This document shows, piece by piece, positions 1-9,227 of a stretch of 64,000 bases of DNA. This DNA is from Polytrichum commune. Lineage: Eukaryota > Streptophyta > Polytrichopsida > Polytrichales > Polytrichaceae. The stretch spans positions 32,384,527 to 32,448,526 of the forward strand of contig OX485808.1 of the NCBI GenBank assembly GCA_950295325.1, written 5' to 3'. Positions within the stretch are counted from its first letter, which is position 1. Each line of letters begins with the position of its first letter. The position numbers were made by a program, and so were the translations under genes. Under the pieces are notes generated by a model. It had not been told where the DNA came from. It saw only the letters and a program-made list of their open reading frames with translations, and did not search any database.

Positions 1-81
1 GTACATTGGTTCCTTGGAGGCAAGGGTTTAGGCATCCAACAAGGAATGAGTGTATGGGTTGGTTCGCCCAAATTGCCGGGT

Positions 82-98
82 GGGGGGGGGGGGGGGGG
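82..98. repeat. G17 homopolymer
   Basis: A run of 17 G preceded by CCGGGT and followed by a short AGAGAG stretch. It is the longest of ten G/C homopolymers in the window. Nothing else is recognised in 1-348. Confidence 0.9.
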
Positions 99-348
99 AG
101 AGAGTCACATAATATAATTGACATATTCCAGAGTTCAAGGGTCATGAAACCAACCCACATGGTTGAATAATGTTATGCACATGGTTACTATGCATAATAA
201 TAGTATGTTGGTTTCTACCATTTCGACCACATTGAATATCTTGAGAGCCTACTATCATCCTAAATGTTAAGTTCAAAGTAGAGTGCACAATGTACTTGTA
301 AGTGACAAATTGTGAATAATTTGCAATGGTCTACAAGTTGTCCATGTA

Positions 349-694
349 CATTAGAGTTATTCTTAAAGTCTCAAAAAACTCATGGTTTGGTAGGGAGATT
401 TGGCCCACTTCTAACATTTTATAATGTTTAAGGAGTGTTCAAGTGGTGTTGGAACCCCCAAATTTTGGTGAAATGAAAGAGGCATTTTGACTTTGGCCAC
501 AAGACAACTACAAAAAAAAAATGAATTTCTTGGCAAACTTTTGAAGGCACCTAAATTGATGCTCATGAAAGTTTGATAAGGAATTTTTCATTTCTATATA
601 TTAGCCGTTTTTGGGTCAAGTCAAATGCCTCCCCTTCATTTGACCAAGAATTGGGGTTCCAACAACACTTGAATCATGCTCCTTAACATTATAA
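349..694. mobile_element. Foldback MITE-like element, copy A (long TIR family)
   Basis: The left arm (349 to about 490) starts CATTAGAGTTATTCTTAAAG and continues through AAACTCATGGTTTGGT and GGAGTGTTCAAGTGGTGT. The right arm (618-694) is its inverted copy, with ATGCCTCCCCTTCATTTG, GGGGTTCCAACA and CTCCTTAACATTATAA. The right arm breaks off before the outermost part, so this copy is truncated on the right. The complete relative at 1389-1766 shows the full ends. It has no coding capacity. Superfamily is not assigned. Confidence 0.75.
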
Positions 695-1388
695 GGTCGA
701 GGCATCCATAGTTGACTGGGTCCACTTACCCATTCAGTAGGGTCATGTAATGCCGACATAGATGAGATCTATATTTTTTAAGCAAAAAAAAGTTAAAGTT
801 TACGTGTTGGCGGCAACTTATGATTGATTACCCTCATAAGAGTTTTGACAATTGTTGTAGCCGAGGCGTAGCATTGAGATGAGCAGTTATGGGTTAACCT
901 ATATATCAGCTATGTGTAACCCTAAAATCTACGCTTTGAAATTTGAAACAATTTCCATATTCATGATTTTTTAATAATTTTTTTTTGCATTCTCTTAGAA
1001 TTTTTTCCTCTTCGCAAGAAAAATAATTCCATGCTATTATTCCTTCTAAACATATGCAAACTCTCTTATTTTATCAGTTACAAATGCCTCAATCATATAA
1101 TGCCAAAAATAGGGCAAAACTCCCACCACACATCACTCTTATCACGCATCAAGAATAGCTAAAGAGGATGACTATCGCACCTTTATACTAGGGAGCATAA
1201 ATGATGATGTTGTGTGCTCCATGTAGTCAAGTCTAGCTTCGGAAATTTATTCCAATCACAAACTCGCCTTTGCAAATGATATGGCTTCCCGTTAACTTTG
1301 TGGGAGCCATGATGTTCTTATTAGACTGCTAAAAGACTTAAAAGAAGGTCCGAAAGCTTACTACCAAGGAGCTTCAACTAAGATTGCA
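695..1388. other. No gene seen
   Basis: AT-rich DNA between the two foldback copies. I find no convincing reading frame and no other repeat boundary. Confidence 0.6.
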
Positions 1389-1766
1389 ATAGACTTATCC
1401 CTAAAGTCTCTCAAAAACTCATGGTTTGGTGGGGAGTTTTGGTCCACTTTTGACATTTCATAATGTTTAAGGAGTGTTCAAGTGGTGTCGGAACCCCCCA
1501 ATTTTAATGAAATGAAAGGGAGGTGTTTGACTTTATCATAAAAGACTTTTGAGGTGATCTACAGTGGTGCTCACGAAAGTTTGATGAGGTGTTGGTTTTT
1601 ATATAGCTGTCTTATGGCTAAGGTCAAATGCCTCCCCTTCATTTCACTAAAACTGGGGGTTCCGACACCCACTTGAACACTCCTTAAACATTATAAAATG
1701 TAAAAAGTGGACCAAAACTCCCCACCGAACCATGAGTTTTTGAGAGACTGTAAGGATGACTCTAAT
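1389..1766. mobile_element. Foldback MITE-like element, copy B (long TIR family)
   Basis: About 378 bp with inverted arms of roughly 130 bp. The left arm runs from CTAAAGTCTCTCAAAAACTC. The right arm ends GAGTTTTTGAGAGACTGTAA. The middle is short and the whole element could fold into one hairpin. Comparing its right end with the left end of copy A shows homology out to ATTAGAGT, which defines the outer boundary. A TAA lies next to the inner AGTCTCTC/GAGAGACT(G) on both sides and could be a 3-bp target duplication, but this conflicts with the longer homology, so I leave the superfamily open. Confidence 0.8.
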
Positions 1767-2367
1767 GTGTGTGGTGTTCAAAACCTAAGGCCTAGAATGA
1801 AACTCATGGGACCATCCAAAATATTATAATGTGTATATCGTGTGTAGTTTTAACAATGAAAAAATGATTCTTGCATCTCCCTTGCCAATGCCCACCAAAC
1901 ATGTGGCCCTTGTCGCTACACTAACTAAGGGGAAGCAAAATCAACACAAATTGATCGAATGAGGCAAAGAAAAGAAGTACTTTTATATGTACTCCCTTGC
2001 CCATCCAACAAAAAAGGATCCCATTTGTGCCATACACTAGCTTTAATTCACATTGGTTGAATCATAGTAAGATTCCATAAACAAGAAAACGGTAGAACTG
2101 TGAGGCTCTGTCCTTTACTACGAAAGACTACAATTGTAGCTGTCCATTTTGCTCATGCCAATTCATGGTTATTTATTATACTTTATAACCAAACCTTTCT
2201 TGGATTTTGTGCACCTTCTTCTCAAATGTCGGTCAAGGACTGAAGCTACTCATTTATCACCCAAAGATTTTTAAATAAATAATTAACAATTGCCAAAATA
2301 ACTCTAATTAACTAGGATTTTTTTTCAATACATTTTAGGGAGCAACTATACTTAACTAGATATATAT
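1767..2367. other. No gene seen
   Basis: AT-rich intergenic DNA. Short open frames only, none with recognisable composition. Confidence 0.6.
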
Positions 2368-2375
2368 AACTATAG

Positions 2376-2645
2376 CTCGGGGGGTTCACTGGCGAAAAAT
2401 TGTAGAACAACGTGCAATAAAATATAGGGTCTAATATATTCATTGTAGATAAATTTTGTAAAAAACTTACATATAATATAGGGGGTTTTAAAATAGTGAA
2501 AAAGGATTACATGTAAAATACCATCACACCTTTATTTTGAAAAATACCATACCGTATAATCTTTTCTACAAGGTAAATAGCCCCCCAATAAATAGGTCCC
2601 GAACGCACGTGTATGCAAAATATAAGAGGGAGTGAACCCCCCGAG
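2376..2645. mobile_element. CTCGGGGGG-ended element with 8-bp target duplication, copy 1
   Basis: A 270-bp element with perfect 15-bp inverted ends CTCGGGGGGTTCACT, flanked by identical 8-bp direct repeats AACTATAG at 2368-2375 and 2646-2653. The subterminal parts share ACGTGC blocks. It has no reading frame. An 8-bp duplication is typical of hAT elements, but the G-run end is not the usual hAT end, so the class is inferred. The relative at 24242-24584 has similar ends and its own 8-bp duplication. Confidence 0.85.
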
Positions 2646-2653
2646 AACTATAG

Positions 2654-3056
2654 TTAACATCCACATTAAATAAATTGGACCAAAAATTAGCAGGAACAAG
2701 TAACGTCCAAGTGTGAACGCAAAGTGGTTAGGAAATTTGCTTTTGAAACAGAGATGTTGATGCATAGACTCTGTCCTACAGACAGAACCAACAAAGAAAA
2801 GAAAAGAAAGGAAAAAGAAACATCAGTGTTCGGGCATTGACGTGAATGTGAGCCTGTTCTCTTTATATTGATCATGGATACCCATATCGTATATTGTTTG
2901 TCCTTTTGGAAAGTGGGCTTTGTGGGGCCGGGGGGTAACCTAGAAATAAATGGATAGATAGGACGATGACGACAACAACAATCAATCGATCAATCGATAA
3001 ATAGTTGCAAAAATATCAAAAAATCAAATGGGGGGGGGGGGAGTTATGGCGGGTTG
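2654..3056. other. No gene seen; G12 run at 3030-3041
   Basis: Contains a purine-rich stretch near 2790-2820, an ATCAATCGATCAATCGAT run near 2980 and a G12 homopolymer just before the relic that follows. No coding evidence. Confidence 0.6.
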
Positions 3057-3323
3057 TTATGGGTGCTTGTTGGTGGTCAAGTTTTTATTGTTGTTTAGGA
3101 ATAGGTACGTGAGGTGTTTTGTGACATTTTGATGTATGGATTTCATTAGCATGTTTTTGATGATAGATTTAGGGTTCTTGAAGTCTTTGAGTTTCACGAG
3201 GGAGTGCTCATGTGTACTCCAACCGTGATGGTTATTAAGGAGTTTACTTTCCATCCACGATGTTTTAATGTGTCGATTAGTGGCCCGTCTTATTCTTGTC
3301 ATATTTTCTATGTTAGAATACAA
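3057..3323 (-). pseudogene. Degenerate retroelement-like C-terminal fragment, copy 1
   Basis: The 88-residue frame on the minus strand is clearly homologous to the frame at 63106-63339. Shared blocks are THEHS/IHEHS, NPKSIIKNML/IPKPTIKTLV, HQNVTKHLTYLFL/HQNAIKYLTYLVL and a terminal KP/PP tail. From memory, such tails close plant reverse-transcriptase-type reading frames, but I cannot confirm this. The upstream part is not recognisable, so this is a fragment. Identity beyond a shared repeat family is uncertain. Confidence 0.45.
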
Positions 3324-4938
3324 TGATTGTTTCTAAGTATCAGACATGGCACTATGTAAATTCTAGGGATTAAATTGTGAGTGAGGGGAGGGGGTTAGTG
3401 GGTGTCACTTGAATTTGAGACACCTATTATGTATAAGATGTCGGGTCTAAGTTTTGCCATGCATTTGGATAGTGTGTTAATGCAAGTGCACATAATCCAT
3501 GCCATTCCGGTACTCTTGAAAACTCCAGTATTACATAAGCTTCATGCAACAATTACATACGTGCTAAGTAGAGTTTGTGTCATGCAATCTATACTAAACA
3601 ATTAAACACAACTTGGCATGAAATATTGCTTACAACGATTGGTGTGAGAACAAGTTTCGCATTGTTGCAAAGTAAAGCACTCTGAATGAGTTTAGGACCT
3701 CCTTGGGCTCTTCTATCAAACGGCATGCAATATCACTTGAGAAATTGAATCAAACTAATTACCTATTGAAACTCACAACCTGGTCACAAATACTATGACG
3801 ATCAACTCCGTGAAGGTTTTGGCGACTGCATGTTTGCAATATTTTTTAGCAAAGTAATGGCCTTTGTGATGCATCTGCTTCTCAGGCTAGCCAAAATGAC
3901 ATGAAACAAAATCGCCCATGAAATTCAAGAAACTTTCCCACAATTTTAGAGAAACCTAGAAGGGAAACTTGATACATCAAAATATTGCTAATTATTGGAA
4001 TGATGTATGCACATTGGCCAATCTCAATGAAAGCAATGCTTCGGCGTAAGTTTGTCAAGTAGGCACTAGTGTGATAAATTTGCCAAGTTTGACAACTTAA
4101 GAATTGCCCTCTGAAATCCATCTTTGATTGAGAAATGGAATGGGATCTTGGTGCCCGGTATAATGTTATGATGGGAGAATGTGTGGGATAGCATGAAGAG
4201 TAGGAAGGAAGGGACCTTCCGATGTGGTCCTTTGGAATAAGGCAGTGGTTGTGTGGTATTCCCGCTTTATTGCCGACATTGATGACAAATGTCACATGGT
4301 TGCGGGAACATCATGGAGCATGGGATTGCTCAGCGCGTGTCATTAATTGCGTAAAAGTTACATTGGTATGTGCCATAAGGTTGCCTTCGCAAGTAGGAAA
4401 TTGCCTCTTTACCCATGCAAATTATTTAGAGACAAAATTAGATTACAAAAACTCATACGTTTGTTAATTCATCTGTATCGGAACCTCATGGGCAAGGACT
4501 AAAAAAACAAAAAACAACAACTTATGTTTGAAACTGTGGTAATAAAGTTTCAAAATAATGTGGAATGCCAATAAAGTTTTTTAGGGCAACCTAAACATAT
4601 CTTCTTCTTCTTCTTGGGGGGGGGGGGGACACAGGAGGCGCCTGGCCACTTGATTAGTTTTCTGTCAAGTAGAGAGACGATTTCATAGTTAGGAATTGAA
4701 CCGCCAACCACTTCATTCGGTTTGGGTACCTTTCCACTATCATCCAGTAATTTAGGGTCATCTTGGACTGCCTAATTGCACATATTGTTGCATTAGCCTT
4801 GGCCTCCTCTTAATTGCCATCCGCGGGATCTTTGGCCAAAATTCTCGGCCTTACTTAGTAAGGTGTTTAGGATTTGGCTTCTCCTACTAGGGGGCATCAC
4901 TTTTATGGATCATGTGGAATGAAGGTAATGGTCTCATC
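3324..4938. other. No gene seen; G13 run at 4616-4628
   Basis: Only short unrelated frames on both strands. A TTC repeat followed by G13 lies at about 4602-4628. The stretch near 4690-4700 contains a T-arm-like string but no cloverleaf. Confidence 0.55.
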
Positions 4939-5178
4939 TTCAATAGCACTAGATGGGCTGGCAAGAAGGTGCACCAAACAATGTGACATAGTCTTCTTGA
5001 ATATGCGAGAGAAGAATGGATTAAGATGGTTAAGGAGGCCGAAGAGGCTAAGAGTTATAAGGAGACAATGGATACTTTTAATGCATTTTGGGGAGGCAAC
5101 AAAAATACTAGAGAAACCAATAGTACAACTGGCATTGGAACTCATCATATTGAGATCATGTTTAAGGAACACTACTAA
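4939..5178 (+). pseudogene. Tryptophan-rich repeat-derived coding relic, copy 1
   Basis: In the frame starting at 4939 the peptide reads TRWAGKK, then HSLLEYAREEW, EAEEAKSY and TFNAFWGG. It matches the frame at 16641-16898 (TIWQSLLDYARIAW, FKKATTY, TFNMVWEG) with conserved Leu, Tyr-Ala-Arg and Trp positions. The single in-frame stop (TGA, 4984-4986) falls where the other copy has Trp, so one G-to-A change would explain it. A better-looking open frame at 4874-5251 is the wrong frame. I do not know the protein family. It behaves as a dispersed repeat, probably transposon-derived. Confidence 0.45.
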
Positions 5179-5245
5179 AAATCTCAATAGGAAAAAGAAA
5201 AGAGAAATCTCTTCATATTGGCATTGTTGCAAGGGTTGCACCTTT

Positions 5246-5710
5246 CATTAGAAACCAAGAACCACGTGCGTTCGCAACACACTCTGAAAATTTCCTATAT
5301 ACAAGTTTTTTTGTTTTGTTTTTTTTGTAAATTAAGCAAACATGTACATTTTCAATGATAATAATACAAGTGACAATATGTATACGTAAAGAAATTTACA
5401 TCCGTATATAGTCATTACCATAAGTATATAGATCTACTTCTGAATAATAATCAACCCCCATCATATGTATAATTTAAAACCCTAGCATTCATTAATAAAG
5501 TTGTTGAAGACCTTTTCATCCCTTGGATGTACTCCCTCTGTCCCAAAATTATTGTCCTACTCCCCGGAGTTTAATATCCCAAAATGTTTGTCCGACAAAC
5601 ATTTTGGGATATTAAACTCTGGGGAGTAAGACAATAATTTTGGGACGGAGGGAGTAACTCACAAGCATTTAAATCTATAATATATGTTATAAAAGCTAAT
5701 GCAATTATTG
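5246..5710. repeat. Diverged duplicate (partner at 30830-31110), interrupted by a Stowaway element
   Basis: From TTCGCAACACACTCTG to ACAAGCATTTAAA this segment aligns with 30830-31110 (TTCGCAACATACTCTA to AAGCATCTAAG), with many substitutions and small gaps. The only large difference is the 123-bp Stowaway element here. The partner therefore preserves the empty insertion site at about 31094. Confidence 0.75.
5532..5654. mobile_element. Stowaway-type MITE (Tc1/mariner class)
   Basis: A 123-bp near-perfect palindrome. The left end CTCCCTCTGTCCCAAAATTA mirrors the right end TAATTTTGGGACGGAGGGAG. TA target duplications lie at 5530-5531 and 5655-5656. The end sequence is the well-known plant Stowaway end. 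The two arms are almost identical, which points to a fairly young copy. No coding capacity. The empty site is preserved in the duplicate at about 31094. Confidence 0.93.
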
Positions 5711-6360
5711 TATATAAATCTACCACCAAATGATCCATGAGATCGTAAGTCCACTTATTGTTCGTTCCTTTTTGATACCAACATAAACCGATCTCCATGC
5801 TTGATCCTAGAACTTGCAACCCTTGGAACCTACAACAATTGTGAACCCTAAATGCTTGATTCAAATTCTTGCACGCATTGGAGATTTTTTAATGATATGA
5901 AAATGATTGAGAGAAAACCCACCTAGGAATCAAAACCTTTGCAATTTTGATGCCGCCCCTAATCTAACGAAGGCATCAACCACCCGCATCAACCACAAAG
6001 AAGCGCCGGATGTTCTTCTTGCAACCCTAAACAAGAATTGGCCTCGTTCTCAGCTCAACCATTCCTTCCAAAACCCTAATATTGCCTCCTTCATGGATGA
6101 GATAAGGCAAATGAGAGATTCACCCTAGTGTCATCCAATATTAAATCTTTATCCCATAAAGTCTAGTGACCCTATCATAGAAGTACAAATGTTATATATA
6201 TTTTCTAGAGGTCCTCCACACATGTACATAACTATGAGTTATAAGTTGTGTATCATATGTATACGTAGTATGGACAAAATTCAAATTGATATCCTTTTTG
6301 TACACTCACGTATACTCGTACATGTTATGAAAGGTGCACACCTGAAGGCATTGTGAATGT

Positions 6361-7330
6361 TATGAAGATGTTATATTGTGCATATTGTGCCAACGATGAC
6401 AAGGGAAAGAAATTAAAAATCTACTACTAATTCTAGATAATGTTGTTTGTGAAAGGTTGAGAAGCTCTTGCGAGAGCTTCATCCCAATACTCAATTTGCT
6501 TTGATTGTTGCACGACAATACTAGAGAAGCAACAACAATACTGCCATTGGAACTCATAATCTTTAAATCATATTTGAGTCATATTACAAAGGATCTCAAC
6601 AGAAAAATAGCAAAAATGAAAGAACATGTCTTTTTATTTATTTATTGACATTATAAAGGTTATGAAGAAGCACTATTGTACATATTGTACAATGTATGAT
6701 GGAATGGAGAAAAAACAAAAAAACAAAGCTCGACTATCAATTTTAAGGGCCATTTCACACTATGGCTGAAGGTCGAGAGGCTGTCAATTTCCACCAAACA
6801 AATTGTAAGAAACCAAATATTCGGCCTCCTGATCCTTCACAGTAGAGGCCAAATTCGAAAGGCCGTCGCTTTCCAAAATGCCTACATGGCAGTACTTTTT
6901 TTACCAAGGCGACAGACTCTTAAAGGAAGTTTCAATTGGACAAGAATGGAAACCCAAACTATAGTCAAGAAACCGTCGATTTTTTTCATTTAAAAAAATA
7001 AAAACTGACAAGATATTGGCCATTAGATTGGAGGGGTTGTTTTGGACAGGGAATAAAGTGAAATGCTCCTTCTTCCTTTGGACTTTGGGCTTGGCCTTTG
7101 GAGGCTTCACACTATGCCCAGTCAAAGGCTCCAAATCTTTATATTTTATTGGCTATTATTTTCAGCCCATTTCTTTTGGACTCTCAACATAGTTTGACCA
7201 TTCAATCCCACGGCCTCTCGACTTGGACGGCCATAGTGTGAAGCGGCCCTAAAAGTAGTGTCGTGTGTGTGAAGGTTTGAGCAGCTCGTACAAGAGCTTC
7301 ATCCCAATACTCATATCTGCTTGGATTTCC
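6361..7330. repeat. Two diverged direct copies of a 200-300 bp unit, the second interrupted
   Basis: TATGAAGATGTTATATTGTG (6361) and TATGAAGAAGCACTATTGTA (6661) start two related stretches about 300 bp apart. Both continue to GAGAGCTTCATCCCAATACTCA or its variant (6474 and 7293). Copy two is split by the Tourist-like element 6747-7249. Copy one also shares short blocks with 5100-5210 (CATTGGAACTCAT, GGATCTCAA), linking it to the relic there. Confidence 0.65.
6747..7249. mobile_element. Tourist/Harbinger-like non-autonomous element
   Basis: A 503-bp element with inverted ends GGGCCATTTCACACTATGGC and (reverse) GGGCCGCTTCACACTATGGC, flanked by TAA at 6744-6746 and 7250-7252. The TAA duplication and GGGCC start match plant PIF/Harbinger MITEs of the Tourist type. 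It interrupts the second copy of the 6361-7330 repeat, whose first copy shows the empty site. An element at 38769-39271 has closely similar ends and the same 503-bp span. The frame at 6901-7134 (-) is not credible as a gene. Confidence 0.85.
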
Positions 7331-7640
7331 AACACAAACATCAACAACGCTGGCCTTTGGGTTAAAAACGCATTCCCCAAGTTCTCATCGCACCATCTTC
7401 TTCACATCCACCAGGGGAATTGTGCAAAGAAGTAATCACTCCCAAGCATGCGCCAAGATGGGCAACTTGCTCCACATCAATGTTTGGGGAGAACCGGCGG
7501 TTAGTTACAGATGAACCGGTGGAGTTTGAGAAATAACCGGTTGAAGTTCAAGACTTCAGGAGAATTGCCGATCACTTTAGAGGATTCTTATGGAATATAC
7601 CTCAATTAAATATAGAAAAACCGAACGATGTCAACATGTA

Positions 7641-8392
7641 CGATAATCTCCTGCTTAAGCACGCACTTTGAACCAGAGCCATTGGTGCACACTTAGTTGG
7701 TAGGTTTGTCCTTTACTCATATCACTTTCTAGATCCTCTGAATCGATGAATCGCAGCAGGATAGGGATGAAACCTGAAGCAACCCTCTTGACCGAAGCTC
7801 AACGATGTGAAATCATTGCAAAGTTGAGCAAGCCAAATGCGCCGAGCAAGCATGCGTTAGGGCGGGAGTACAAAGTCAGTGAAGGTGTCATCTGGAAAGT
7901 CTAGGACAATCAAGAGAACATATTGCAACGAACAACGCCAATGTTTGATGATGCTAAATCGGAAACATTTCGCGCCTCTATTGGCCGATTTACCAAGCTA
8001 GAAGTTCAGCTTTACCTCTAGATTGACGGAATTGAAGAAGAACCACCTATCGACGACGAAATCCAACCTATCAAGACATTTGCTGAATTTGAAAGTGTTA
8101 CCGGCTTCAAAGGCTTTGAAGCTCTACACAACACCGTCCTTGACATTGACAACCAATTGCTTTGCTCCGATGTTCAAACGAAAGCCGGACAAATGTATGA
8201 TGAACTGCGACAATCGTTTGAAACGTTTTAGCAAAATGTTAACAAACTAACATTGAATGTCAAGCGTAAAAAATCATGCATTTGCAACAAATGACTCTGC
8301 ATGACATGTTCAAACAATAAAGTATGAACCCTGATTTTTGTCAAAATAATTACGCACTTAACCAAGATGCGTACTTAATCGGGAGATTACTG
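7641..8392 (+). mobile_element. Pogo/Tigger-type element (degenerate), inserted in R1
   Basis: 752 bp. Inverted ends are CGATAATCTCCTGCTTAAGC and (reverse) CAGTAATCTCCCGATTAAGT, followed on both sides by a GCACGC/GTACGC-type block. TA duplications are at 7639-7640 and 8393-8394. Undisrupted R1 copies read ATGTAACCGG across the site. TA duplication with CAGTA-type ends is characteristic of pogo/Tigger elements of the Tc1/mariner superfamily. The element carries a decayed coding frame (7746-8292) with a CENP-B-type DNA-binding start but no room for a DDE catalytic domain. Confidence 0.88.
7746..8292 (+). pseudogene. CENP-B/pogo-type DNA-binding protein relic
   Basis: One frame stays in register from ATG 7746 to a TGA at about 8290, broken by TAG at 7902, 8019 and 8229. 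The first about 60 residues read LLTEAQRCEIIAKLSK, SKHALGREYKVSEGVIWKV, which is the pattern of the CENP-B N-terminal helix-turn-helix of pogo transposases. The next segment (TKLEVQLYL, IDGIEEEPPIDDEI) resembles the second CENP-B helix-turn-helix start. The first two stops fall where Trp is expected, so both fit TGG to TAG. The third aligns with Gln in the related frame at 8897-9136. No DDE domain is present, so this would encode only a DNA-binding and C-terminal part. Confidence is high for the family and low for any function. Confidence 0.75.
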
Positions 8393-8755
8393 TAACCGGT
8401 TGGACTTGCAAACACTAGGATCTCAACCGATTATGCATAAAAATATCCCCAATCGCTGCTCCACATCAGGCGCTGCTCATCGCTCTAGACCAAACCTTCC
8501 AAAACCCAACATGAACATGATGAAACCATGGTGCAGATGTTACATTTTCTGGTTCATTTGTGCCGGTTGCATTGTTTCTTGTTTTGAAAGGGTGAGTGTA
8601 TCAGTTGCTATGTCAACGCAACATGGTTTGATAAGGAAATTGAGCCCCTCAAGAAAAGGAAAAAAAAAACACTCGGATAGCTAAAGCCCAAAATTCACAT
8701 TAGTAGTGACATGATTGAATGAGTATGATTGTAATATAACTTGAACATCTAAGTA

Positions 8756-9227
8756 CAGTAGCCTCCCGCCTAAGTACGCAACTTGAACCTAGGAGGATTG
8801 TGCGTACTTAGCCGGTAGGTGCGCACTTTAGGGTTTAGGGTTCCTGATCACTTGATTCGGCTGCAATGTCAAAGAAACCGAACGGGAAACGCCTCAATGA
8901 GTCGATTAGGAAACACCGTTGTATTTAGGGGATTCGAGTCACTTTATAAGCAAGTGGTTGATATAGAGGATCAGTTGCTCTACTCCGAAGTTCGAGAAGA
9001 GGTTGAGGAAACATTCGATGATCTTAGAAAGTTGTTTGAATCGTTTCAAAGTAAGGCCCGGGCTGTCACCTTGAAAGCCAAACGCAAGAATCTTCAAAAC
9101 TTGTGCCAAATGACAATCCATGATATGTTGAACTAAATAAATCCGAACCCTATTTTTTTGAAAAAATAATGCGTACTTTACCAGGATGCATACTTAAACG
9201 GGTGCGTACTTAGGCGGGAGGCTACTG
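8756..9227 (+). mobile_element. Pogo/Tigger-type non-autonomous element with intact ends
   Basis: 472 bp with perfect inverted ends of about 25 bp starting CAGTAGCCTCCCGCCTAAGT. TA duplications lie at 8754-8755 and 9228-9229. Subterminal TGCGTACTT / AAGTACGCA words repeat near both ends and could be transposase-binding sites. The ends are related to those of 7641-8392 and the two share coding sequence. Perfect ends suggest a later insertion than the 7641 copy. The internal TTTAGGGTTTAGGG at 8827-8840 is a chance telomere-like word. Confidence 0.92.
8897..9136 (+). CDS. Short open frame inside the pogo-type element, DDE domain absent
   Basis: A 79-residue open frame from ATG 8897 to TAA 9136. 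It aligns with the C-terminal part of the relic in 7641-8392: GFESLYKQVVDIEDQLL with GFEALHNTVLDIDNQLL, and LRKLFESF with LRQSFETF. It is acidic to mixed and probably helical, ending MTIHDMLN. The helix-turn-helix and the catalytic domain are missing, so it cannot transpose on its own. It is open while its relative carries three stops, so either it is younger or the frame has been kept. Whether it is expressed cannot be judged. Confidence 0.4.
   Translation: MSRLGNTVVFRGFESLYKQVVDIEDQLLYSEVREEVEETFDDLRKLFESFQSKARAVTLKAKRKNLQNLCQMTIHDMLN

Larger units (their letters stand above)
7486..8450 (+). repeat. R1 dispersed repeat, copy a, split by a pogo-type element
   Basis: R1 in this orientation starts GGGGAGAACCG, runs through GAGTTTGAGAAATAACCGGT, CAAGACTTCAGG, GTCAACATGTAACCGGTTGG and ACACTAGGATCTCAACCGAT, and ends ATGC..AAAATNTCCCC. 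Copy a is complete if 7641-8392 plus one TA is removed. R1 starts and ends with GGGGAGA / TCTCCCC, a possible short inverted terminus. It has no reading frame and I do not recognise its class. Other copies: 19930(-), 21001(-), 26480, 29746, 34500, 35941(-), 55572, 57320 and 58946. Confidence 0.85.

Noticed and set aside
4680-4760. String resembling a tRNA T-arm on the minus strand
   Set aside because: No acceptor stem, D-arm or anticodon arm can be formed around it.
8827-8840. TTTAGGGTTTAGGG, telomere-like
   Set aside because: Only two units, inside a pogo-type element; not an interstitial telomere. A similar short word near 45699 was dismissed for the same reason.
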